A stretch of 64,000 nucleotides of DNA, taken from Nipponacmea schrenckii (lineage: Eukaryota > Mollusca > Gastropoda > Lottiidae). Shown piece after piece: positions 43,681 through 55,600 of the stretch (its first letter is position 1; every line of letters begins with the position of its first letter). The position numbers and the translations under genes were made by a program. Location: NCBI GenBank assembly GCA_030562195.1, contig JAUJPP010000003.1, positions 32,432,602-32,496,601 on the forward strand, written 5' to 3'. Below the pieces are notes generated by a model. It saw only the letters and a list, made by a program, of their open reading frames with translations. It did no database searches and was not told the origin of the DNA.

Positions 43681-46600
43681 ATGGCGATGCACGTACCAAC
43701 TGCTCCGGGCTTTGCCCAAATGCTTAAAAAAGGTTCTAAAGTAAGTAAATCAAGGAAAAAATCACACTAAGTTCTTATAACTTTAAATGTGTCTCAGGCG
43801 AAAACAAGTTCCTTATTAGTTGATCTCATTATCTGTAAAAATTTCGGGTGCGAAAGCAGAGGCATGCAAAACCATGTGTTCTAACAAAAACACGAGTTGT
43901 CATGTTTTGACAAGAAAAGTCTAGAACATTCGAATATGTGTCAAGATGTTTATTTTAGTACTTCGCCTCTTTTAGTAACAAACGTAATTTATATTGCGCA
44001 CATATGTCTTTTAGTTTGTCTTCTAACATTTTTTAACTAAGTGGAATGAATCATAAAATTATTTATTAAAAATGTATGCCTAGATCATGAGTTATTTCCC
44101 TTTGATGTTACCGTTTTAGCTTATAAAATTTAAAAATTAAACGAGCTTACCTTCGGGAAGTGATGTTTAATTATAATTCTACGAACTATTGCAGGAACGG
44201 AGGAATTCATGTGAGATAAGGCATGCGCAGTAGATGTCAGTCTTTAAATAATCAACAACTGGAATATAACTAGTACAGGAACGGAATATTTTTGGGAGGG
44301 TACCCGTTTTGGGTGGGCACATGAATTCCTCCGTTCCTGCAATAGTTCGTAGAATTATAATTAAACATCACTTCCCGAAGGTAAGCTCGTTTAATTTTTA
44401 AATTCTACTTCACACTATTGCTACGTCACTCCGGAAACCATGTGAGATAAGGCATGCGCAGTAGATGTCAGTTTTCGGCGTGCTTCGCTATAGAACAGTC
44501 TATTCTTTTATCTCAAAGTTTGTATCGAGATAATCCTTGGATATTTATTATAAAATAGACTCTATTTTGTAATAAGTTGTTTGGCCTGAGAGTTAGAAAC
44601 TTTTACTCTAGGTTATAACACATTGTTTCACGTCCTTATATAAATTTTAAAAGTTATTTGGACATATAGGCCAGCGGCCAATATCGCTGACTCAGCAATG
44701 GCAAATCGCAAGTCACATACAGCCGTTGAATTGTTGACATATTGTTAAAGATTTACAATAATAAATATAGTGATATATTCTGATTGCTATTCAATTCACC
44801 AACTACTGTGATATGCTTTGAAGTCTCACATGGTTTCCGGAGTGACGTAGCAATAGTGTGAAGTAGAATTTGTGTCTGTCATGACATGTTACCGTTTTAA
44901 CTGGTATTCAATTCTACACCATTCTGACAAAGGTTGAAATAAATTTTCAGAATTTTTTGTCCGCTTTCCCCTTGTTGGAGAGACTGACATAGTCGATTGG
45001 ACTATGTCAATAAATCGAGGCGATGTGTGCTACAGTCTGTGGGCACTGTTTTACTTACGCACCCCCCAACTTTCTGTAAAGCTATCGATTTGAAACTTGG
45101 CAGAGGAATACTTATATGTGTCTTGAATGTTCACAGCAAATTTCAGACGATTCCGACCATTCCTTCTATTTTCAATTATTTTTCAAAGTGTTGAAATGAC
45201 TGAAATTTCTTCCGATAAATTGGATAATGGCGAAATAGCAGGGGGACTTAACTCTTTTGTTTAGTCGTACTTGCTTTGAAATATCATTCAATTTCGGGTC
45301 ATTTCGACCAAAAATTGTCAATTTTTCACTGCGATGTATAGCTGCGAGAATAGCTGCAATCATTTTCGTTTGAGTTTACAAAATTGCCATGACTTTTTGC
45401 CGTTTGACGCGTACACATTGATCTGAAAATTTACAATGCGATGACAGCAATGTATTGATTACTCACAACAATTTTCAGACCGATCCAATTTTAAAACAAT
45501 CGCGTAATTCATGCCGCTTTGCCCTTTTGCTGTATCGCATCCAAACTTATTTCCAATCGCGATATCGACACAAAACGTGGCAATATACTGAGTAATGATT
45601 GCTGATTACTCACAGCAATTTTCAGACCGATCAGACACCTCTAAATCAATCGATAAAGTAATCCCGCTTTGCCCCTTTTGCTGCATCGCATCCAAAATTA
45701 TTTCCAATCGCGATATCGACACGAAACGTGGCAATATGACTGAGTATCGATTTCTGATTACTCACAGCAATTTTCAGACCGATCAGACACCTCTAACTAT
45801 GTTAAATCAATCGATAAAGTCATCCCGCTTTGTCATTTTGCTGCATCGCATCCAAAATTATTTTCAATCGCGATATCGACATGAAACGTGGCAATATACT
45901 GAGTAATGATTGCTGATTACTCACATCAATTTTCAGACCGATCAGACACCTCTAAATCAATCGATAAAGTAATCCCGCTTTGCCCCTTTTGCTGCATCGC
46001 ATCCAAAATTATTTCCAATCGCGATATCGACACGAAACGTGGCAATATGACTGAGTAATGATTTCTGATTACTCACAGCAATTTTCAGACCGATCAGACA
46101 CCTCTAACTATGTTAAATCAATCGATAAAGTCATCCCGCTTTGTCATTTTGCTGCATCGCATCCAAAATTATTTTCAATCGCGATATCGACATGAAACGT
46201 GGCAATATGTCTTAGTAATGATTGCTGATTACTCACAGCAATTTTCAGACCGATCAGACACCCCTAACTATGTTAAATCAATCGATAAAGTCATACCGCT
46301 CTGCCCCTTTTGCTGCATCGCATCCAAAATTATTTCCAATCGCGATATCGACACGAAACGTTGCAATGTGACTTAGTAATTATTGCTTATTACTCACAGC
46401 AATTTTCAGACCGATCAGACACCTCTAACTATGTTAAATCAATCGTTAAAGTCATCCCGCTATGCCCCTTTTGCTGCATCGCATCCAAAATTATTTCCAA
46501 TCGCGATATCGACACGAAACGTGGCAATTTGTCTAAGTAATGATTACTCACAGCAATTTTCAGAATGATCAGACAAGTCTGATTAGTCACGGCAATTTTC

Positions 46601-49600
46601 AGACCGATCAGACAAGTCTTAAGGTGTTAAATCGATCGATAAAGTAACCCCGCTATGTCCCTTTCGTCGCATGGCATCTGAAATTATTTCCAATCGCGAT
46701 ATCGACTCGAAACGTAGCAATTTGTCTTTGTAATGATTGCTGATTACTCACGGCAATTTTCAGACCAATCAGACAACCCTTACTGTGTTAAATCAATTGA
46801 TAAAGTCATCCCGCCATGCCCCTATTGCTTCATCGCACCCCGAATTATTTCCAATCGCGATATGAGTGCTGTGAGTAATCAGCAACCATAACTAAGTCAT
46901 ATTGCCACGTTTCGTGTCGATATCGCGATTGGATATAATTTTGGATGCGATGCAGCAAAAGGGGCATAGCGGGATGACTTTATCGATTGATTTAACATAG
47001 TTAGGGGTGTCTGATCGGTCTGAAAATTGCTGTGAGTAATCAGCAATCATTACTAAGTCATATTGCCACGTTTTGTGTCGATATCGCGATTGGCAATAAT
47101 TTTGGATGCGATACAGCAAAAGGGGCAAAGCGGGATCACTTTATCGATTGATTTAACACAGTAAGGGGTGTCTGATTGGTCTGAAAATTTGCCGTGAGTA
47201 ATCAGAAATCATTTCTCAGTCATATTGCCAGGTTTTGTGTCGATATCGCGATTGGCAATAAGTTTGGATGCGATACAGCAAAAGGGGCACAGCGGGATCA
47301 TTTTATCGATTGATTTAACACAGAAAGGGGTATCTGATCGGTCTGAAAATTGCTGTGAGTAATCAGAAATCATTACTAAGTCATATTGCCACGTTTCGTG
47401 TCGATATCGCGATTGGAAATAATTTTGGATGCGATGCAGCAAAAGGGGCAAAGCGGGATTACTTTATCGATTGATTTAACATAGTTAGAGGTGTCTGATC
47501 GGTCTGAAAATTGCTGTGAGTAATCAACAATCATTACTAAGTCATATTGCAACGTTTCGTGTCGATATCGCGATTGGAAATAATTTTGGATGGGATGCAG
47601 CAATAGGGGCATACCGGCATGAATTACGCGATTGTTTTAAAATTGGATCGGTCTGAAAATTGTTGTGAGTAATCAATACATTGCTGTCATCGCATTGTAA
47701 ATTTTCAGATCAATGTGTACGCGTCAAACGGCAAAAAGTCATGGCAATTTTGTAAACTCAAACGAAAATGATTGCAGCTATACTCGTTACATCGCAGTGA
47801 AAAATTGACAATTTTTGGTCGAAATGACCCGAAATTGAATGATATTTCAAAGCAAGTACGACTAAACAAAAGAGTTAAGTCCCCCTGCTAATTCACCATT
47901 ATCCAATTTATCGGAAGAAATCTCAGTCATTTCAACACTTTGAAAAATAATTAAAAATAGAAGGAATGGTCGGAATCGTCTGAAATTTGCTGTGAACATT
48001 CAAGACACATATAAGTATCTCTCTGCCAAGTTTCAAATCGATAGCTTTACGGGAAGTTGGGGGGTGCGTAAGTAAAACAGTGCCCAGTCTGTGCAGGTAA
48101 AGATCCCTTGACAGTCGGAAATGGCAGAAAAGAGTAGTAGGGTGTTCAGGTCATTTTTTGTTTATGATGCTAGAACAGTGAAAATAGGCTCAAATTAACC
48201 AGCTCTTTTCAAAGGTGGAAATACAGTTTACAGAATGAAAATATCTCAATTAGAACAAAAGTTATGGCAGTTTGAAGTGGAGAAATCGGGGGGTGATTTT
48301 GTCTAAAATGCTCCTTCTTTGGCTCAACGAAAAGGTCAAAGGTTAACGACTCCAAAAAGGAGAAATTTAATGAAAAAAGAACCATAAAAATACAAATATA
48401 ATCTTTAATTTTAAAGATATTTACAAAATTCTTTCGGTTTTATAAATTTTAAGGTGAATTTCAACAAATACTAGGTAAAAAAAAACAATTCCGCGCAATT
48501 TATGTCGGCCATTTTGTTTCCAAAAGACATAAATTTTGCCCGCGTCAAAAGTAAATGTCACTTTAATCCATAATTTGACTATATTATTCAGTTTTAAAGT
48601 TCCATTCCATTACAATTTAGATGAAGTACCATTTTGAGATTAAAATTTACACAGTTTGTTACCATGGTAACCATTTTTATTCAAGATGGCCGCCACTTGG
48701 TACGCGACGATGCAAATATTTCCAAAAATGAAAAAAAAAAATTTTCATTCACTAAATATGAACTTGTCATATATCATTTTAAAGCTCTTTTTTACAGTAT
48801 TCTAATGGTACCAGAATTAACTACATAAAACATAGCAGTCAAATACTTTAACCCCTGTAAGATTTACAAAAAAAGCAATAAATAAATAAATTTTAAAAAA
48901 ATTGAAAAATATAAATGTAAGTCCTAAAAGCTAACTTGGTCACAGCAAATTGTCTCCCTTTGGCCACACATTGATTTCAACTCACATTTCCCAGAGTTGT
49001 TCAAAATTTGAACCTAAAAAGAATGCCAATACTAAAAAAAAAGGAAAATATATTCTTAAAAATATTTAAAATTGAAAATTTTTTTTTTTTAAATTATAGA
49101 CCTTAACTCTGCCTTGGTCACAGTCTAACTAAGTAGCAAATTGGTTCCATATGATCACAAGGTGAATTAAATTCTCATGCCACACTGTTGTTTAAAACAT
49201 AAAACTCCTAAAAAAATTATAAAAAAAAAATATTAAAAAAGTCCTAAAAATTTTGTCAAGTGCTAACCCTAACTATGTCAAAGCTAGGGTTAACAAATTA
49301 TCTCCCTTTGACCACAGGCTGTAATCAGATTAGAAGTCAAATAAAGAAAATATCAAAATTTTAAAAACTTCACAAATTTTTTTTTTAACTTGTCAAATTA
49401 TCCTCCACAACCCCTTGACAAGTTCTGTGAAACATCATTTGCCAAATTTAGGTTGATTTTCACTACCGGTAACTGTTTTTCTTTTCAAACCTACAATTAA
49501 AGAAAACAAAGAGTTTAAGTCAGGTCTAACTGAGATCTAGCAATATTACACACCTTTGTGGAACAAGTGTAATCGTTACTAATAAAAAATGTTTTCCATG

Positions 49601-52600
49601 AATGTGGGTTTTCTTGTAAATTACTAGGTAGGCCCAACTAGGCCTAAGCTTAGACGTACTAAACTAGATAATATACTGTCATTCATGATATTCCAGATTC
49701 TTCTATTAAAATATTCACTTACATTAACAACAACAAAATTAATGTTTAATTATAACTTAACATAAAACTGTTGATTTCCATCACCTGTAATGAATAAGGT
49801 AAAAATCATAAATATGTCCATATTATTAATTATTAGGTCTCATAATTTATAGACTAGGCCTACACCTAATCATAGACTCCAATTATTGAATGGTAATGAC
49901 TCTAGTATCAGAGTAAATCAAGCTAGGCATATGGATTTCTTCAACTAAATTTCTACAAAGCTGACAAAAAAAAAGATTTTCATTAGATCTACTTTTGTGC
50001 TTAGCATTAGAGAAATTGGAAGTCAAAAAAAGTAAACATTCAACGATTTTCCTGTGGGAAGGAACAACGAAAATCGTGACTTTTGAAAGCAACCTTCATC
50101 AAATGATGAATTCCATTTATTCTCATTTCTAGAAACCCAATTTTAGAAACATTCGGTATGATTTTAGACTCTTTATTTATCATGTTTTAAACGATAGAAA
50201 ACTTCAAATTTACCGTTATTTTCCATGACTGGGGTCGAAAGTTCAAAATGTGTAGTCGAAGTCGTCCAGACATCTACTATCATTTACTGCATCACTGTCA
50301 TTTACGTCATATTGATCAAGCATTATTCGGTGTATCACATGATGCGCAAGTGTATCACGTAACGCACAACCAGAGTCGGCAAACTTCAAAGGAATCTGAT
50401 TCTGTACCACCCAACCTATTTTCAAATCAATTTCCGGGAGAACTGGCTGAACGGAATTAGTAAAACTCAAAAAAGGAATGTCACTCGATAGACATAGAAA
50501 CATTATCTGAGTGAACAAAGTTTTCATCGTACCTGGAAATGTCCGAAAATTTGAGCTTTTCACGTATTTTCGACGCTATTTTTACAAATTTTAAAATTTT
50601 TTTTTTGTTCACTCGAATTTATAATATTCATCCATTTCTCTAATCACCAGTACCACTTTTGTCAAAATCGATGCAGTCAATTCTCCCGGAAATTCGTTTA
50701 AAAAAAGCTTCTATTTTCGCAAAAAATGGAGTCATTGGCGACAAAATGGTCGACGGTCGAAAAATCGACTTCAACTTGAAATTTCTCGAAAACGAGTAGA
50801 TATAAAAATTATTAAAAAACCTTGTTGAAAAGCTTATTCAATTTCACATTTACTGATATATAATATGTCTTGGTGTAAAATCGTGGGATTTGGGGAGGAA
50901 TTGTTGAAGACGTGAAGGTAACGATTTCGCCATTCTAGACAAGATTGCGTGACGTCACTGAACACCCTAAGAGTAGGCGAATGCTACTGTCCTGGCAAAA
51001 TTTCTCTCATTGCACACTGCTTGGCATTGCCGTCTTCATAAGTACAGTCCACTTATGGGCTCTGTTCAAAACAGAATCCACAATGACTTTCTCTTCTAAG
51101 ACAATCGCAATTACTAAAATCCGCGTAGGGCTTGAAAATACTCATGAAATCAATGGTATATAAATCACAAAAACAAAACTAGCATTTAATATATTTAATG
51201 ATTTCCCAATATCAAAACAGCGATAAATTGGTGAATTAGCTGCCATTTTGAAATGTGTAAAATCATTCATGCAACCAGTTCACGAGAAGAGTTACAAGTA
51301 GTGGAATAACTACCTGCTTTTGAGGGTGTCTATAAAACGAAGACCGAAGATGGAAGACCTCTATAAAACGAAGACCCACTCAACTATAAAACGAAGACCC
51401 ACTCAACTATAAAACGAAGACCCAACTATAAAACGAAGACCCACTCAACTATAAAACGAAGACCCACTCAACTATAAAACGAAGACCCAACTATAAAACG
51501 AAGACCCACTCAACTATAAAACGAAGACCCAACTATAAAACGAAGACCCACTCAACTATAAAACGAAGACCCAACTATTAAACGAAGACCCACTCAACTA
51601 TAAAACGAAGACCCAACTATAAAACGAAGACCCACTCAACTATAAAAACGAAGACCCAACTATAAAACGAAGACCCACTCAACTATAAAACGAAGACCCA
51701 ACTATAAAATGAAGACCCACTCTACTATAAAACAAAGACCCAACTATAAAACGAAGACCCACTCAACTATAAAACGAAGACCCAACTATAACTATCTGAT
51801 ACAAGATTTAAAGTGATACATTACTTAGGATTGCTGTATTTTTCTGATTATGATTATGTCGATTAGAACTTTTCTTTCTAGATGCCACCTGTGTAATACG
51901 GAATACAATTGAAGTGAAATCAGGACAAAGGGTTTAGAAAATGTTTAATAGAGCTAGTCATTTTGGCATAAAATGAAGTATAAACAAATTTTCCTTCAAT
52001 GTCAGGACTTCAAAAAGAATTAGTCTTGGTATCTGATTTAATTGGGTGTGTGGTCAGCGTTAACAATTGTTTGTCCCTTTTGTTACAGAAAAGTGCAGTA
52101 AAAGTCTGTTTCTGCTTTTCAATTGCAGATATTCTTTCTTTCCTTTTGATATGTGATCAAGGTTATCCACATTAACCTTCACTTCAAAGGCTACGTTTCC
52201 TGTTGGGATAAAGTAAAGATTTGTTGGTCTCATGGTCTCTTGGTTTTAGGCTAAACAAAACGATAGGCTAAATATATTCTCACTGCCTATAATCATAGAA
52301 CTATAACCGGTTCTATGCCATTATGAAGCTGTATGTTTCAAATCGTCTGTATAAACCGGTTAAATAGCCGATCACAGACACCCTATTTTAATGATTTATC
52401 GGCTAGTATAGGCTTGGATTCTGCGCACTGTAACATTACTTTTGTAAACATTCATCTCGACATTTTGTCACCTCGAACTAAGGTATGTTTTGGAAAAAAC
52501 GTAAATTATATGATGGAATAAATATAACACAAATATCGATTATAGCCGTAATGAAGACAAGCGTGAGGGACGACCCTTAACACTTACATAAATGATCATT

Positions 52601-55600
52601 AGGATTTAGGCCTAGCAATACGACGACAAAAACCGCTTATCCGGAAGCCAGTATGGAATAGCCTAGGCCTACATGGCAAAGTGACACACGTCGGATTGAT
52701 GAATACTAATTACTATATAAATTGATAATTAGTTCCCAATCAAGACCGTGCAGAACCAGAATCCGAATAACCGGATTAATGAGCAATTGAACATGACAAA
52801 AATTTCGTCGTTAGTAGGGCCTAAAAAGAGTGCGGGGTTTCCGGATTATCAGATTATCATGAATCATGTACATGAATTTGAGGACAGCTTATTTATTATA
52901 CTTTTCTCCAAGTCTTAATTTGGGGACCTTTTTGCACGGTGCGCCGTCTTTCTTCCATACATTTCATTGGCCAAAAGTTTAAGATTAGGCGTGCACATTG
53001 AAGGGCTTCAGGCATTAATTCAGGTGACTTAGAGACAGAAGTGTGCGGACACACACAGATTTTCTGGTACCAGTACACAGTCACATGATACGTAGCCTAC
53101 AGTATTAGTAATAAGTATTCATCAATCCGACGCGTGTCACTTTGCCATTTAAAGTAGGCCTAGGCTACTTCATACTGGCTTCCGGATTAGCGGTTTTTGT
53201 CGTCGTATTGCTAGGCCTAATGATCATTTATGCAAGTGTTAAGGGTCGTCCCTCACGCTTGTCTTCATTACGGCTATCATCGATATTTGTGTTATATTTA
53301 TCCCATCATATAATTTACGTTTTTTTCCAAAACATACCTTAGTTCGAGGTGACAAAATGCCGAGATGAATGTTTACAAAAGTAATGTTACAGTGCGCAGA
53401 ATCCAAGCCTATACTAGCCGATAAATCATTAAAATAGGGTGTCTGTGATCGGCTATTTAACCGGTTTATACAGACGATTTGAAACATACAGCTTCATAAT
53501 GGCATAGAACCGGTTATAGTTCTATGATTATAGGCAGTGAGAATATATTTAGCCTATCGTTTTGTTTAGCCGAAAACCAAGAGACCATGAGACCAACAAA
53601 TCTTTACTTTATCCCAACAGGAAACGTAGCCTTTGAAGTGAAGGTTAATGTGGATAGAGAAAGAAAGAATATCTGCAATTGAAAAGCAGAAACAGACTTT
53701 TACTGCACTTTTCTGTAAACAAAAGGGACAAACAATTGTTAACGCTGACCACACACCCAATTAAATCAGATACCAAGACTAATTCTTTTTGAAGTCCTGA
53801 CATTGAAGGAAAATTTGTTTATACTTCATTTTATGCCAAAATGACTAGCTCTATTAAACATTTTCTAAACCCTTTGTCCTGATTTCACTTCAATTGTATT
53901 CTGTATTACACAGGTGGCATCTAGAAAGAAAAGTCGACATAATCATAATCAGAAAAATACAGCAATCCTAAGTAATGTATCACTTTAAATCTTGTATCAG
54001 ATAGTTATAGTTGGGTCTTCGTTTTATAGTTGAGTGGGTCTTCATTTTATAGTTGGGTAATTGTTTTATAGTAGAGTGGGTCTTCGTTTTATAGTTGGGT
54101 CTTCGTTTTATAGTTGAGTGGGTCTTCGTTTTATAGTTAAGTAATTGTTTTTGGTAGAGTGGGTCTTCGTTTTATAGTTGGGTCTTCGTTTTATAGTTGA
54201 GTTGGTCTTCGTTTTATAGTTGAGTGGGTCTTCGTTTTATAGTTGGGTCTTCGTTTTATAGTTGAGTGGGTCTTCGTTTTAAAGTTGGGTCTTCGTTTTA
54301 TAGTTGGGTCTTCGTTTTATAGTTGAGTGGGTCTTCGTTTTATAGTTGGGTCTTCGTTTTATAGTTGAGTGGGTCTTCGTTTTATAGTTGGGTCTTCGTT
54401 TTATAGAGGTCTTCCATCTTCGGTCTTCGTTTTATAGACACCCCTGCTTTTGATGCATAAATCATGTTGAAGATCGAATATATCATATAAAATTATTCTA
54501 ATATTCAATTTCATTAGTTCTAATAAGTTTCAAGTGTTAAATCAATTATTTATTATAACTAATATTTCGTTCCTTTGTAACGAATATGTCCAAATTTGAA
54601 CGCATGACCTGCTTTGACAGGGCTCCACTCAAATGAAGTTGACCAAAAAATATCATAAACTTTTCTTACTCAATTCTGTATCTTCTATAAATATGATATT
54701 TTCAAAAATAACATTATTAGAAAAATTAGATTGGACAATATTCAGCTGTGAAAATGTAATTTACCTTACATGTAGGCCTATATCCATGTATATTATATAT
54801 GGTACTATAACTAGTCACAGTTTAATTGATAACAATTACTTGATTTAATAACTTGTGATGATTCAACATGATACTCTTGTCTTTATCAAGCAATGCAATC
54901 AAAGCAAATGTATTTTACTAATTTCTCTCTGAAAAAATGTCTTGGCTTGAAATATAACCATTTTTTCTGGTCAATAATGTTGATAATTATTTCCTCTGTA
55001 TTTCAGCATTTTTCAGGTTTAGATGAGGCTATTTATAAAAATATTGATGCTTGTAAAGAGTTGGCCAAAACAACCAAATCTGCTTATGGACCTCATGGTG
55101 TGTATTGAAATTTCTGCTTTTTGTTATTTCCATATTGGCGCCACTCCTATGATATACCTCTGTCAATCCTTCCACTATTGCACGTAAACACTCTAGATGG
55201 CACAATTCTTAAATCTAAAGATATTTTATAAACATGAGTAATTGAAAAAAGATTCAATTGTTAACTTGTGAACATTGTACTAGACACACTGGCACAATTC
55301 TTGACAAAGTTTGACAAAACCGTGTGTAATAATTACTAGAGCCACTTGTCAATAACGTCGCAAATTGCAACAAACAAATCTGATTTTCTGGGATAAACTG
55401 GCCAAAGCAATGAGGTATCTGTGCACAAGGTACTTTTTTGAAAAATGTTATTTCCTAAAGACTTAATTTGCTCACCCATAAATTGGAAGTTTAACCGGAT
55501 GTGCCACGCCCATTGACAAACCGAAAACTCTGTAAAGCAAAGTCCCGCACAAAACTCTTTATTTTTCTTTGGTCAGAATTTGGTCCTATACACAAGGACT

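Larger units (their letters stand above)
45042..48084. mobile_element. Foldback element, 3.04 kb, 9-bp TSD, satellite-filled arms
   Basis: Ends GGCACTGTTTTACTTACGCA and TGCGTAAGTAAAACAGTGCC are exact inverts. The duplication cagtctgtg abuts both sides (45033-45041, 48085-48093). Outer arms of ~480 bp (45042-45525, 47605-48084) are nearly identical. Inside them tandem ~165-bp units run in plus orientation (to about 46870) and then in minus orientation. A 9-bp duplication with long inverted ends fits Mutator/Foldback-type elements. No coding capacity beyond repeat artefacts. Confidence 0.9.
44950..51035 (+). mobile_element. SINE split into three pieces by two later insertions
   Basis: The pieces are 44950-45041 (TTTCCCCTTG, AATAAATCGAGGCGATGTGT), 48085-48137 (AAAGATCCCTTGACAGTCGG, GCAGAAAAGAGTAG) and 50970-51035 (GAGTAGGCGAATGCTACTGT, CATTGCACACTGCTTGGCAT). 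Read together they are collinear with the SINE at 20591-20953. The tRNA head and the tail are missing. The gaps are filled by the elements at 45042-48084 and 48138-50969. Confidence 0.9.
51324..54443. mobile_element. Foldback element, 3.12 kb, 10-bp TSD, minisatellite ends
   Basis: Ends GGGTGTCTATAAAACGAAGA and CGTTTTATAGACACCC are inverted; the duplication ctgcttttga abuts both sides (51314-51323, 54444-54453). Each arm (~1.35 kb; 51324 to about 52715 and about 53105 to 54443) has an outer minisatellite and an inner unique half that are mirrored closely. The ~390-bp centre is unpaired. Long arms and a 10-bp duplication suggest a Mutator/Foldback-type element. No transposase seen. Confidence 0.9.

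Noticed and set aside
45595..47612. Several ORFs of 76-103 aa with repeated QFSDRSDT text
   Set aside because: They are translations of the 165-bp satellite units in the foldback arms.
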